A DNA stretch of 64,000 bases from NCBI GenBank assembly GCA_964433755.1, contig CAYSSR010000001.1, positions 1,488,001-1,552,000 on the forward strand. Reading direction: 5' to 3'. Positions 8,589-18,161 of this stretch are shown one piece after another. The first letter of the stretch is position 1. Every line of letters begins with the position of its first letter. The stretch comes from JAUVXJ01 sp964433755 (GTDB lineage Bacteria; Chloroflexota; Anaerolineae; UBA7937; B3-Chlor). A model generated the notes under the pieces. The model saw only the letters and a list, made by a program, of their open reading frames with translations. It made no database searches and was not told the DNA's origin. Both the position numbers and the translations under genes were made by a program.

Positions 8589-9476
8589 TCAGATCCTCTC
8601 TATTCTCTCGAGGCCAAACAGACCGTAGGGCCTGAAGATCAGCACAACGATCATGACGATGAACGGGAACACAGTGGCTAGCCCACCGCCGGGCAGTAGC
8701 GGGTCCAGATACCCGGCCGCCACGTTCTCCAGCACACCGAGGATGATCCCGGCCACGATGGCTCCCCCGATGGAATTCACCCCTCCCAGCAGCACCACTG
8801 CGAATGCTTTGATGCCGATCTGCGACATCTCCGTCTTCACCCCAGAAACACCGCCCAGGAGAATGCCGCCGACCACACCGACGACAGCAGCGATGACCCA
8901 GGAGAGTGCATAAACCGAAGTCACCCTGATACCAACGCTCTGCACCACCTGCTCATCGTCGGCCGTAGCCCTCATAGCCAGACCCATCTTGGTGTAGCGG
9001 AACAGAAGCATCAGTGCGATCACTGCAACAACGGAGACGAACATGGAAATCGTTGTCTCCGACGGGATGGACAGCTCGCCAAGCTGGAGGCTGATGGTGG
9101 GCAGTACTCCGTGATACGTCTTGTACTCCCCACCCCAGACCAGAGTCACCACCCCGTCGAACACGGTAGACAGCGCTATGGTCATCATGACGACCGCCAG
9201 CACTGGCTGCCCCACCAGAGGTCGAAGGGCCAGCCGCTCTATGAGGAGTCCCATGATGATGGCCACGACTATCGCTCCTACGAGGCTGGCCCATATCGGC
9301 AGCCCGAAAGTCACCAGGAACGTGTAGCCCAGGTAGCCGCCGATCATCACGAAGTGCCCCTGGGCGATGTTGAACGCTTCAGAGCACTTGAGAATGATCA
9401 CGAAGCCTATGGCGATCAAGGCATAGACCATGCCCAGGGCGAAGCCGGTTATCACCAATTGCAGCAGGAAGGTCAT
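8589..9476 (-). CDS. livH: Branched-chain-type ABC importer permease (LivH-like)
   Basis: This 295-aa membrane protein has about eight hydrophobic segments. Family signatures are GFALGMVYALIAIGFVIILK at the N-terminus, NIAQGHFVMIGGYLGY, RATADDEQVVQSVGIRV as the ATPase-coupling segment, and LLGGVNSIGGAIVAGIILG near the C-terminus. Its ATG overlaps the stop of the acyl-CoA ligase gene by ATGA (9473-9476), so the two are translationally coupled. Confidence 0.9.
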   Translation of the reverse strand: MTFLLQLVITGFALGMVYALIAIGFVIILKCSEAFNIAQGHFVMIGGYLGYTFLVTFGLPIWASLVGAIVVAIIMGLLIERLALRPLVGQPVLAVVMMTIALSTVFDGVVTLVWGGEYKTYHGVLPTISLQLGELSIPSETTISMFVSVVAVIALMLLFRYTKMGLAMRATADDEQVVQSVGIRVTSVYALSWVIAAVVGVVGGILLGGVSGVKTEMSQIGIKAFAVVLLGGVNSIGGAIVAGIILGVLENVAAGYLDPLLPGGGLATVFPFIVMIVVLIFRPYGLFGLERIERI

Positions 9477-11413
9477 GCGCCATCCTCCTCAATGGACTCG
9501 ATGCCGATCGTGGTCTGTATGACTCGCATTCGGCCATCCCGGTACCTGACCTCGGCCTCGACGGGCACCTCGGTCTGGTCATTGTAGATGGCGCGGACGA
9601 GATCGTGGTACCGCTCCTCCATGAACGCCCTTCTCAGCTTCCTGGTTCTGGTTAGCTCGCCCTCATCGGGGTCCAGTTCCTTGTGCAGGTTGACGTACTT
9701 CTTGATCCTGGCGCCTGGCGGCAAGTCCCGGTTGACTCTTTCGATGTCCGTCCTCACCAGTTCGTAGACCTCCGGCCGCTGGGAAAGCTCGGTGAAGGTG
9801 GCATAGGAGATCTTCCTCTGTCCAGCCCACCTCCCGACACGCTCGTAGTCGATCACGATGATCGCCGAGACGTAGCTGCCGTCCGGGCCAGCTAGAACCC
9901 AGGCATCCCTGATGTAAGGACTGAATCGCAATCGGCTCTCCACGGACTGGGGAGCTAACCTAGCACCACTGGTCAGCTCAACGATGTCATCCAGCCTGTC
10001 CACCAGGACCAGGTGGCCGCTCTCGACAACGAGACCTGCGTCTCCGGTAGAACACCATCCGCCTACAAGCACAGCGGCAGTCCCGTCCGGATCCTTGTAG
10101 TAGCCGACGAATGTGCCAGGATGCCGGCAGAGCAGTTCGCCGTTGTTCGCGATCCTGACCTCTACTCCCTCGTGAACCAGGCCTACCGTCTCCACGTGTA
10201 TGTCACCTGTCTTGGGGCCAGCTATGGCTCCGCCCTCTGCGGACCCATACAGGCTCTTCAGAGGGAGGTTGAGAGCATGGTAGAACCTGAAGGCATCCGG
10301 GCTCAGCATGGTATCGGTGGCGTAGCAGATCCTGGCGTTCGAGAGACCAAGCACATCCTTGAGAGGCCTGAACAGGATCACGTTCGCCAGCGCATAGAGC
10401 ATGCGCCATGGCAAACCAAACCTCTCGTTCGACAAGCGCGCATCCGCTCTCCTGTAGCCAATGGGCATCAGGGAGCGAAAGGCGAACCTCTTCAAAACGT
10501 CCGACCCTTGGATCCGCGCTTGCACCGCAGCCGCCTGGTTCTCCCAGTGCCGAGCGCCGTGGTACAGTATGCTGGGTCCTATCTCCCTGGCGTCCTGTTC
10601 CTGCGTTTCCGGCCCTTCGGCGAAGTTCAGAATGCTGGCCGACAGCAAGTGACATCCAATCCCGAAGCACTGCTCAGTCATCCAGGCTGGCGGCAAGTAC
10701 GGGACGATGTTGTCCCGCTCGTGCCACGGGTCAAGACGTAGATGGTACTCAGCGTTTGCCCTCAAGGTCCTGTGGGTGTGGACAGCGCCTTTCGGAGCGT
10801 CACCGGTGGTTCCCGATGTATAGACAATCGCGCAGACATCGTCGGGCTTGCCGGTCTCCACATTCCGCTCGAAGAGGCCAGGGTGTTCCTCCTCGTACGC
10901 TTCTCCCTGTTGTGCCAGCTCCCTGTATCCCATCAGGACGGGCTCGTCATAGTGGGCTAGTCCCTTGTAGCTCCAGTAGATGACCTTCTCGAGCAAGGGT
11001 AGCTGGTCCTTGATCTGGAGAAACTTGTCGACCTGCTCCTGATCCTCCACCACAGCGAATCTGGCCTCAGAGTTATGGGCGATGTGTTCTATTTCCGCCG
11101 GGCTCATGTCCGAGTACAGTCCCACTGAGACCCCGCGATTCGCCTGCGTAGCCAATTCGGCCTGATACCACTCCGGCGCATTGTCCCCGATGATGAGCAC
11201 CTTGTCTCCGGGTTCGAAGCCCAGGGAGAGCAGACCGTGCGCTACGCGCTTCGCACCAAGGTAGTAGTCCTTCCACGTGTAGGGTTGCCATATTCCGTGG
11301 TGCTTGTGGCGCATGGCGATGCGCTTGTCCCCGAATACCTCGTAGTTGTGCCGGAGTGTCTTCGGCCAGGTGTCGCCCTTGTCGCTACGACCTTGCTCTA
11401 TCCCAGAACTCAT
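9473..11413 (-). CDS. AMP-forming acyl-CoA ligase (long-chain type) embedded in importer operon
   Basis: I start at ATG 11413, 9 nt after GAGGGG, giving 646 aa; an upstream in-frame ATG at 11443 would overlap livF and has no ribosome site. The protein follows the COG1022 long-chain layout: N-terminal YTWKDYYLGAKRVAHGL, phosphate loop YTSGTTGDAPKGAVHTH, YGSAEGGAIAG in place of the usual YGxTE, and the C-terminal LTRTRKLRRAFM that carries the adenylation lysine in this subgroup. The phosphate loop has one extra residue (Asp-Ala) before Pro-Lys-Gly compared with the usual pattern. It overlaps livH by 4 nt and follows livF by 17 nt, so uptake and CoA activation of the transported acid are probably coupled. 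Confidence 0.87.
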   Translation of the reverse strand: MSSGIEQGRSDKGDTWPKTLRHNYEVFGDKRIAMRHKHHGIWQPYTWKDYYLGAKRVAHGLLSLGFEPGDKVLIIGDNAPEWYQAELATQANRGVSVGLYSDMSPAEIEHIAHNSEARFAVVEDQEQVDKFLQIKDQLPLLEKVIYWSYKGLAHYDEPVLMGYRELAQQGEAYEEEHPGLFERNVETGKPDDVCAIVYTSGTTGDAPKGAVHTHRTLRANAEYHLRLDPWHERDNIVPYLPPAWMTEQCFGIGCHLLSASILNFAEGPETQEQDAREIGPSILYHGARHWENQAAAVQARIQGSDVLKRFAFRSLMPIGYRRADARLSNERFGLPWRMLYALANVILFRPLKDVLGLSNARICYATDTMLSPDAFRFYHALNLPLKSLYGSAEGGAIAGPKTGDIHVETVGLVHEGVEVRIANNGELLCRHPGTFVGYYKDPDGTAAVLVGGWCSTGDAGLVVESGHLVLVDRLDDIVELTSGARLAPQSVESRLRFSPYIRDAWVLAGPDGSYVSAIIVIDYERVGRWAGQRKISYATFTELSQRPEVYELVRTDIERVNRDLPPGARIKKYVNLHKELDPDEGELTRTRKLRRAFMEERYHDLVRAIYNDQTEVPVEAEVRYRDGRMRVIQTTIGIESIEEDGA

Positions 11414-11430
11414 CTCCACGTGCCCCTCTG

Positions 11431-12225
11431 CTAAGCAAGCCACCTCTTTCGTCGCCGGTAGTGCTTGACTTCGCGATAGCTCTTTCTGGAGCCGATCGCT
11501 GACAACCCCATGTAGAACTCCTTGACGTCCTCGTTGTCCCTCAATGTCTCCGCCGGGCCAGCCAACACTATCCTGCCGTTCTCCATAACGTAACCATAGT
11601 CAGCGATGCCCAGAGCAGCCCTCACGTTCTGCTCCACCACCAGTATAGACATCTCCTGCTCGGCGTTGATTCTTCGGATGATTTCGTAGATCTCTCGCAC
11701 CAACAGCGGCGCGAGACCGAGTGACGGTTCATCCAGTAACATCAGCTTCGGACGAGCCATAAGCGCCCGTCCTATCACCAACATCTGCTGTTCGCCGCCA
11801 GAGAGATAGCCGCTCGTCCGTTGGCGGAGGTCTCGTATCTTGGGGAAGTAGTCGAAGACCATCTCCATATCAGCCCTGATCCCAGCCCTGTCCCTCCGCT
11901 GGTAGGCACCCACGAGCAGATTATCCTCCACGCTGAGGTGCTCGAAGACCCTTCTCCCCTCCATGACCTGGCTGATGCCCATCGCGGCAATATCCGCGGG
12001 ACCCAGCCGGTCCAGCCTCTGGCCATCGAACTCGATGCTGCCGTCAGTTACCTCCCCTTGCTCGGTCTTCAGTAGCCCCGAGATGGCCTTCAGCGTGGAA
12101 GTCTTCCCACCGCCATTGGCCCCGAGCAGAGCCACGATCTGGCCATCTCCAACCTCCAGCGAGACGCCCCGCAGCACCCGGATGACACTCATGTAGACTA
12201 CTTCGATGTTGTTTAGTTGCAGCAT
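11431..12225 (-). CDS. livF: Branched-chain-type ABC importer ATPase (LivF-like)
   Basis: I start at ATG 12225 because the family begins with MLQLNNIEVVY; the frame extends upstream to 12327 with no LivF similarity. The protein has 264 aa. Walker A is GANGGGKTST (usual Gly-X-Gly-Lys with Gly in the variable place), Q-loop and linker are normal, the signature is YLSGGEQQMLVIGRALM, and Walker B is LMLLDEPSLGLAP. It pairs with the LivG-like ATPase to power the LivH/LivM channel. Confidence 0.9.
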   Translation of the reverse strand: MLQLNNIEVVYMSVIRVLRGVSLEVGDGQIVALLGANGGGKTSTLKAISGLLKTEQGEVTDGSIEFDGQRLDRLGPADIAAMGISQVMEGRRVFEHLSVEDNLLVGAYQRRDRAGIRADMEMVFDYFPKIRDLRQRTSGYLSGGEQQMLVIGRALMARPKLMLLDEPSLGLAPLLVREIYEIIRRINAEQEMSILVVEQNVRAALGIADYGYVMENGRIVLAGPAETLRDNEDVKEFYMGLSAIGSRKSYREVKHYRRRKRWLA

Positions 12226-12339
12226 TATGTCTACCCTACCCTGCAGAGCCTCCTCTGTCCGCGGCGCCATGCGACCACCGCACGACGCGACCATCGGCAA
12301 CACTAGGCGCCGATGCTCAGCCACCATTGCTACGAAGCG

Positions 12340-13158
12340 CTACGCTTCCTGACCCAGGTAGGCACTTATGACCTCGGGATTGCTCCTGATCTCGGCAGGC
12401 GTCCCCTCGGCGATCTTGCGTCCGAAATCGAGGACGACGATCCTGTCCGCGATGTCCATGACCACTCCCATGTCATGTTCGACCAGCACGATGCAACTGA
12501 TCCCATCTCTGAGAACGGGAGTATCGGGATAAGTCGCCCCCTGACCCTCGAACACGTCGATGATGAAGCGGGCGATGTCCTCTTTCTCCTCCAGGTTCAT
12601 ACCCGCCATGGGCTCGTCGAGGAGCAGCACTTTGGGCTCCAAAGCTAGTGCCCGGCCCAGCTCTACCCGCTTGCGCAGACCGTAGGGCAGAACGGCTACC
12701 ACCGTCTTCCTGATGGGCCCCATCTCCAAGAAGTCGATGATCTCCTCTACCGTTTGCCGATGCTCGATCTCCTCCCTTTGTGCCCAGCCGAAGTACAGCG
12801 CACCCGCGACGAAGTTCTGCTTCATCAGGACGTGTCGGGCAGCCATGATGTTGTCTTGAGTGCTTAGACCTGCGTACAACTCGATGTTCTGGAAGGTCCT
12901 GGCGATGCCCAACTTGGCTAGCTTGTCCGGGCGCGCTCGGGTAATCCTCTGTCCATCGAACCAGATCTTGCCCTCCTGCGGCTTGTAGAAGCCGTTGATG
13001 CAATTGAGAAGAGCGGTCTTGCCGGCGCCGTTGGGCCCGATAATGGCCAGTATCTCGTTGTCCCTGATCTCCACGCTCACATGGTCAAGAGCCTTGACCC
13101 CGCCGAAGCTGAGCGAGAGGTTGTCGATGCGTAATCGGACTCGTCCGTTGGTCTCCAC
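12340..13158 (-). CDS. livG: Branched-chain-type ABC importer ATPase (LivG-like)
   Basis: This 272-aa ATPase starts at GTG 13158, with AGGAG about 10 nt upstream. It has LSLSFGGVKALDHVSVEI, Walker A GPNGAGKTAL, the LivG-type RTFQNIELYAGLSTQDNIM, signature YGLRKRVELGRAL (a Leu-Arg-Lys version of LSGGQ, as is usual for LivG) and Walker B LLLDEPMAGMN. It is the first transporter gene after the GntR-type regulator and lies 114 nt before livF. Confidence 0.9.
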   Translation of the reverse strand: METNGRVRLRIDNLSLSFGGVKALDHVSVEIRDNEILAIIGPNGAGKTALLNCINGFYKPQEGKIWFDGQRITRARPDKLAKLGIARTFQNIELYAGLSTQDNIMAARHVLMKQNFVAGALYFGWAQREEIEHRQTVEEIIDFLEMGPIRKTVVAVLPYGLRKRVELGRALALEPKVLLLDEPMAGMNLEEKEDIARFIIDVFEGQGATYPDTPVLRDGISCIVLVEHDMGVVMDIADRIVVLDFGRKIAEGTPAEIRSNPEVISAYLGQEA

Positions 13159-13415
13159 CCGTCCTCATCTCCTATGAAGTGCTTTGCTCGCGCATGGTCA
13201 GCAAGTCGCCCTGGACACAGACTGCCTTGTCCTCCCTAACAAGCCCATGTCCCTAGTCAGCTACGTCGTGCAGCAACTCCCCATTCACAACCCTGCCCCA
13301 TACGTGGGGGCGATTGCCCTAGGTGTGGCAGGCGAGCCCTCGTCGTGAACGCCGAGATCCGGCGCTCGCGACTCGCCACCATCAACGACATAGTCTAGTC
13401 TGGAGTCCGAGACGT

Positions 13416-14117
13416 CTACCGTCCCAGCCTCTTGCCTTCTTCTTCGCGTAAGAGCGGAATGAGCGTGGGTTCGCGGACAGCCCATATAGCGCGGAACGCA
13501 GCCATGAGTCCGGCCGCATCTCGCTCGTGGCAGGCTCGACAGATGAGGCGATACTTGGCCACTCGTTGTGGAACGAGATCGGGAAGTGAGGCAAAGTGAC
13601 GACGGTACTGATGGGAAAGGTCCCAGAGGTTCGAGAGTATGCGAACGAGGTGTCCTCTTTGGCTGGCCTGGAAGATGGTGAAAAAGAACTCGCGCACCAG
13701 TCGGAGGCGCTGATCGATGTCTTCCTGATTCGCTTCGGCCGATTCTATCTCCGCCAATAGCGACTCCAGGCGTTCGATGGGGATGCGCTCGAAGTCTTCT
13801 GTCGCCCAGCGAATCGCCAGCTTCTCCAGTGCCTCTCTGACGTAGTAGATCTCTTCGTACTCAGACACTGAGAGACTGGAGACTGCCGCACCCCGACGCC
13901 GGTGCAACGTGACGAGGCCTTCTGCCTGCAACTGGCGCAGTGCCTCGCGGACAGGCATTGTACTCACGCCAAACTCCGCGGCCAGATCATCCTGGCGCAA
14001 CCAGTCCCCGGGGCCCAGTTCGCCGCTGAGGATCATGTCCCGAATGCCATCTACAACGGCTTCGTGGACGTTGCGGTGAAGAACGACGGAGGAACGAACA
14101 CTGGCAGACATTGACAC
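13416..14117 (-). CDS. GntR-family regulator, FCD (FadR/VanR) subgroup
   Basis: This is a 233-aa regulator. The N-terminal winged helix-turn-helix covers about residues 15-75 (RDMILSGELGPGDWLRQDDL, FGVSTMPVREALRQL, EGLVTLHRRRGAAV), and an all-helical FCD effector domain follows (YYVREALEKLAIRWA and the metal-site-like HQYRRHF and ICRACHERD). FCD regulators usually bind carboxylic acids or sugar acids. It lies directly upstream of the importer operon in the same direction, so it probably controls uptake and activation of the transported acid, and itself. The start is GTG 14117 or ATG 14111. Confidence 0.88.
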   Translation of the reverse strand: MSMSASVRSSVVLHRNVHEAVVDGIRDMILSGELGPGDWLRQDDLAAEFGVSTMPVREALRQLQAEGLVTLHRRRGAAVSSLSVSEYEEIYYVREALEKLAIRWATEDFERIPIERLESLLAEIESAEANQEDIDQRLRLVREFFFTIFQASQRGHLVRILSNLWDLSHQYRRHFASLPDLVPQRVAKYRLICRACHERDAAGLMAAFRAIWAVREPTLIPLLREEEGKRLGR

Positions 14118-14160
14118 GGGTAATATCCCCTTCTTCGCTGAGGGTCTCCCGATACTCGAT

Positions 14161-14204
14161 ATTATATACTGCTATAGTTTACACGCTTCTGGCCTCTTTG
14201 TCAA
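14161..14204 (-). promoter_or_regulatory. Candidate promoter of the GntR/importer operon
   Basis: On the minus strand a perfect TTGACA (14199-14204) is followed after 17 nt by TAAACT (14176-14181). A perfect TATAAT (14161-14166) also lies nearby but is 32 nt from that -35 box. The AT-rich stretch between them is a plausible autoregulatory site. The rest of 14205..14471 holds nothing recognisable. Confidence 0.5.
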
Positions 14205-14471
14205 GCACCTCTAGGCCATCTGTGTCGTTTTCTCGGCAGCCGGGCTGTGTATGTTCCGCGTGCTACCGAAAAACGATGGACAAGTGTGTAGCGTGTGAGA
14301 GATAGCTGGATGAACAAGCCAAGGGAGGCCACCCCGATGCGCGAGCTACGGTCGAGGCGATAAAGAGACAGTACAAGACCTGCCTCATGAAGCCAGAATG
14401 CCCCTAGGCGAAGAGGGCCAACGACACAGAAGAACCTGACGTCTGTCGCCGCAAGCTGAGACTCTTGTCAG

Positions 14472-15629
14472 CTAGCCTCGCCGAATCGCCTCGTCCCCAT
14501 ACCGTTCCCTGATCTGATCGACAGATCGGCTCAGCCGCCTCAGCTTCTCTGCCCTACCGTCACCCTCTCCCTCGAACAGGCTCAATTGCCGCTCTTCTTC
14601 GCCAAGCTTGCTCACCCCCACCCCAATCAACCGCACCTTCCTTCTCCTATCCCAAGCCTGGTCGAGGAGTCTCCCCGCCTGATCGTAGATCACCTGGCCC
14701 AGGTCGGTGGGAGCCCTCATCGTCACCTGGCGGGTGAGGGTCTTGAAGTCCGAGTATCGCAGCTTGAGCCTGATAGTCCGGCCGCGCAGTCTCCGCTTGC
14801 GCAACTGGCGGGCCACACTCTCGCTGAGGATCCGTAATTCCTTCCTCAATACGCTCGGGTCGCGAACGTCTTCGGCGAAGGTCACCTCCCGGCTCAGCGA
14901 CTTCTCCGCGCGCTCCACCACGACCGCTCTATCATCAATGCCCCTGGCCTGCCGGTAGAGGTCGAGCCCCCGACGGCCGAAGCGGGTCTCCAGCTCGGTC
15001 GCAGTGAGAGCGGCCAGTTGCCCAATGCTCGAGACGCCCATCTCAGACAAGCTCCCCGCCGTGACCTCCCCTACCCCCCACAGCCTCTCCACAGGCAGCG
15101 GAGCCAGGAAGTCAGCCTCCCTCCCGTCGGGTACCACTACGAAGCCCTGGGGCTTCTCCAGGCCTGAGGCGATCTTGGCCACCAGCTTGTTGGACGCCAG
15201 CCCGATGGAGGCGGTCAGCCCCAGCTCCACCTGTAGCCGCTTCTGGAGCTCATGAGCCAGTTCCTCAGGGGAACCCCATCGGGCCTCACACCCTGTCACG
15301 TCCAGAAAGGCCTCGTCCAGGGAGAGGGGCTCGACGAAGGGAGTATACTCGCAGAGTATGGCCATCATGCGCGCCGAGTATTCCTGGTAGATCTTGTGGC
15401 GTGGGCGCAAGACGATGGCCTGGGGACAGAGACGCAAGGCCTGAGCGGTGGGCATGGCGGAGCGGATTCCGAAGGCACGTGCGGCGTAGGAGGCTGAGGC
15501 GACCACACCGCGCTGCTCTGGCGGTGCTCCCACGATCACTGGTTTGCCTCTGAGTGAGGGATCGAGGATCTCTTCGACTGAGGCAAAGAAGGCGTCAAAG
15601 TCGAGGTGGAGGATGTGTCGTCTCGCCAC
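14472..15629 (-). CDS. dinB: DNA polymerase IV (Y-family translesion polymerase)
   Basis: I start at GTG 15629, six nt after AGGAG, giving 385 aa; the open frame reaches 15689. Catalytic acids are D10 in HLDFDAFFASVE and D105/E106 in LSLDEAFLDVT. RGVVASASYAARAFGIRSAM is the nucleotide-binding finger region, and helix-hairpin-helix and little-finger regions follow. QLSLF at residues 348-352 is a canonical sliding-clamp binding motif, placed before a 33-residue charged tail. It performs error-prone bypass synthesis at damaged templates. It stands alone between the importer operon and the sugar-acid genes, and I see no clear SOS box. Confidence 0.95.
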   Translation of the reverse strand: MARRHILHLDFDAFFASVEEILDPSLRGKPVIVGAPPEQRGVVASASYAARAFGIRSAMPTAQALRLCPQAIVLRPRHKIYQEYSARMMAILCEYTPFVEPLSLDEAFLDVTGCEARWGSPEELAHELQKRLQVELGLTASIGLASNKLVAKIASGLEKPQGFVVVPDGREADFLAPLPVERLWGVGEVTAGSLSEMGVSSIGQLAALTATELETRFGRRGLDLYRQARGIDDRAVVVERAEKSLSREVTFAEDVRDPSVLRKELRILSESVARQLRKRRLRGRTIRLKLRYSDFKTLTRQVTMRAPTDLGQVIYDQAGRLLDQAWDRRRKVRLIGVGVSKLGEEERQLSLFEGEGDGRAEKLRRLSRSVDQIRERYGDEAIRRG

Positions 15630-16226
15630 TGGGGACTCCTCTGTGCTAGAGTCTACCTCTCCAGAGGCTGAAGGGCAAGGGAAGAGCAAGCTTGCAGCCT
15701 GCCTGGCATCGCCTGGCGTCCGTCGGGGAGAACATCAACGAGAGGCTTCGCTGCCTAAACCCTCTGGTGGAGCTGAAGCCCGGGAACGAGCCAACACCAT
15801 CGCGTCTGCTCACACCACTGTACGCAGTGAGCCCTGCCGGCGTAATCCATGAGACGAGGGATCACGTTCGGACCACCAATGGTGGCTATGAGCAGCCTGT
15901 ACCCCGAGGTGGACTGAGTCGCGAAGCTCTGGTACCGGCCCATGCGGGAGGCACCATGAGTTGCTCAGTGCAGGAAGCATCCCCGGGGCGGTTCGTTCCT
16001 CAGCGGAGCACATTCCGGTCACCCGTGCGGACGCTACGGGAGCGGCTGCCCCCGGAGGCGTTGCCTGACGCGACAACTCTCAGCACATCACCCGGTTGAA
16101 TGATTGCCACGAAAGCTGCGCTGGCCCCATGAAGGAAGCGACAAGCGAACCGACGGCTTCCCCAGACCCGGCGACACCCGTCGCTGCCATTGTGTGGCTG
16201 CCAGCGAACGGCGGGATGCCGTTTGC
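15630..16226. other. No recognisable gene, about 600 bp
   Basis: Open frames of up to 135 codons exist on the plus strand here, but their translations look compositionally random, have no ribosome site and resemble no family I know. I found no hairpin with a T tract and no transposase remnant. Confidence 0.5.
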
Positions 16227-17276
16227 CTACCTCTGCACTCGGCCTGACCCAGCCCCGTGCATCAAGGCCTCCACCTCATCGACGCTGACCCGGTTGTAGT
16301 CTCCCACGATGGAATGCTTGAGACAGGAGGCGGCAACTGCGAAGCCTAGGGCTTCTGCGTCGCTCATGCCCTTCATGAGCCCGCAGATCAGACCAGCGGC
16401 GAAGGCATCCCCTGCCCCCACCCGGTCTACAATGTGGGTGATCTCATAGCTGCGGCTCACCATGAACTCTTCGCCATTGTGGAGACACGCCGACCAGCTA
16501 TTGTGGCTGGCACTGTGGCTCTGCCGTAGCGTCAAAGCCTGCTTCTTCAGGTTGGGGAACGCCTCCCGCACCTTCTCGCAGAGAACGCGGTATCCTTCGA
16601 CATCCAACCTGCCATGCTCCACGTCCCTCTCCCATTCCGGGCTGGAATCGACGGTGATGCCCAGAGATCTCTGGCAGTCTTCCTCGTTCGCGATCCCGAT
16701 GTCCACGAGGCGTACAATCTCCGGCATGACTTCTGTAGATGACTTGCCGTACTTCCACAGCCTGCTGCGATAGTTGTAGTCGCAGGAGACGGTCAACCCC
16801 CTCTCCTTGGCCGTACGCACCGCTTGCAGCGAGAGGTCAGCCGCGCTCGCGCTGATGCCGGGAGTGATCCCCGTGATGTGAAACCACGAGGCCCCCTCGA
16901 AAATGCGCTCCCAGTCCAGGCTGCCCGGTCGCGCCAGGGCCACGGCCGAGTTCTCCCGATCGTAGACAACCTTGGACGGTCTCTGATTGGCCCCAGCCTC
17001 CAGGTAGTAAGCCCCCATGCGGCTGCCTTCTCGCAGGATGAACGAGGTGTCTACCCCAGCCTGGCGCAGGTCCGCGATACATGCATCGGCAATGGGGTTC
17101 TCTGGCAGGACCGTGACGAAGACGACGTCCATGCCGAAGCGCGCCAGGGAGAGCGCAACGTTGGCCTCCCCACCGCCAAACGTCGCCTCGAGTACCGGGG
17201 ACTGCAACAGGCGCTCGAAGCCAGGGGACTTGAGCCGTAGCATCACCTCGCCGAAAGTAATCACGCGACCGCGCAT
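16227..17276 (-). CDS. kdgK: 2-keto-3-deoxygluconate kinase-type sugar kinase (PfkB family)
   Basis: This is a 349-aa ribokinase-fold enzyme. The N-terminal GEVMLRLKSPGFERLLQ and GGGEANVALSLARFG form the sugar-binding lid region, and the ATP site/catalytic base motif is DRVGAGDAFAAGL near residue 290. It is expected to phosphorylate 2-keto-3-deoxy sugar acids to feed the aldolase encoded 12 nt upstream (transcribed first). ATG 17276 has GGAGG 6 nt before it. The exact sugar acid is not determined by sequence. Confidence 0.88.
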   Translation of the reverse strand: MRGRVITFGEVMLRLKSPGFERLLQSPVLEATFGGGEANVALSLARFGMDVVFVTVLPENPIADACIADLRQAGVDTSFILREGSRMGAYYLEAGANQRPSKVVYDRENSAVALARPGSLDWERIFEGASWFHITGITPGISASAADLSLQAVRTAKERGLTVSCDYNYRSRLWKYGKSSTEVMPEIVRLVDIGIANEEDCQRSLGITVDSSPEWERDVEHGRLDVEGYRVLCEKVREAFPNLKKQALTLRQSHSASHNSWSACLHNGEEFMVSRSYEITHIVDRVGAGDAFAAGLICGLMKGMSDAEALGFAVAASCLKHSIVGDYNRVSVDEVEALMHGAGSGRVQR

Positions 17277-17288
17277 ACCAAGCCTCCA

Positions 17289-17930
17289 TTATCCCCGCAC
17301 GGTACGTACCGTGGACAGGGCATCTCGGGTCAACTGGGTGATCTTGTCGAACTTGCCGGCCGAAATCAGGTGGGCCTCCACAAGCCAACTGCCCCCACAG
17401 CAATGTACACTGGGCTGAGCCAAATAGTCTGCGAGGTTGCCCTGGTTGATCCCTCCGGTAGGAATGAACTTGACTCTTCCGTATGGAGCGGCGATGGCCT
17501 TCAGCGTCCTTACGCCTCCTAGCGCCTCAGCCGGGAAGAACTTCAGGACGCTCAGCCCCTCTTCCAGTGCCATGTCGATCTCGGTCGGTGTTGCCACGCC
17601 GGGGACGATAGGTATGGGTTTCTCGAGACACCATTCCACGACCTTCCTGTTGAATCCAGGGGAGACGATGAACTGTGCGCCTGCATCCACGGCCCTGTCG
17701 GCCTGCCCCACGGTAAGGACTGTGCCTGCACCGACCATCATCTCCGGCAGGGTTGTCGACATTCGGTGAATCGCTTCCTCCGCTGCGGCGGTTCGGAATG
17801 TGATCTCGGCGCACGGCAGCTGCCCTGCCAGTAGGGCCTCCCCCAGAGCAACTGCATCCTCGGCGCGCTCGACCTTGGCCACAGGTACCACGCCGAGACG
17901 CCCCAATTCTTCAAGCAGGTCAGTCACCAT
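17289..17930 (-). CDS. eda: KDPG aldolase (Entner-Doudoroff type)
   Basis: I start at ATG 17930 after GGGGGGAGA, giving 213 aa; GTG 17927 is an alternative. It is a class I aldolase of the KDPG/KHG family: Glu42 and Arg46 in AEITFRT, a GAGTVL loop, and the Schiff-base Lys130 in LKFFPAE, all at the normal spacing. It should cleave 2-keto-3-deoxy-6-phosphogluconate to pyruvate and glyceraldehyde-3-phosphate, using the product of the adjacent kinase. A Cys-Cys pair near residue 177 is unremarkable. Confidence 0.92.
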   Translation of the reverse strand: MVTDLLEELGRLGVVPVAKVERAEDAVALGEALLAGQLPCAEITFRTAAAEEAIHRMSTTLPEMMVGAGTVLTVGQADRAVDAGAQFIVSPGFNRKVVEWCLEKPIPIVPGVATPTEIDMALEEGLSVLKFFPAEALGGVRTLKAIAAPYGRVKFIPTGGINQGNLADYLAQPSVHCCGGSWLVEAHLISAGKFDKITQLTRDALSTVRTVRG

Positions 17931-18161
17931 TCTCCCCCCAGTATTGCAGGATGAACAGAGAAGCATGCATGAGTGAGACTATGAGAAGTCCACCGTCGAT
18001 CGCGCAGGCCCGGTGCAGACGGATGGCAGATAGGCATCTCCTGCAGACACAGCAGCATGATCAGCTAGATCTCCCGGTACCCACACTTGCATCCGGGAGC
18101 AGTGTTGTATGAGAGTAGGGCGGCTGAAGGACGTACACAGTCTCGCGAGGGGACAGGAAGG

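Noticed and set aside
15692..16099. Possible 135-codon plus-strand gene beside dinB
   Set aside because: No ribosome site and a low-complexity, Arg/Pro/Ser-rich translation with no family resemblance.
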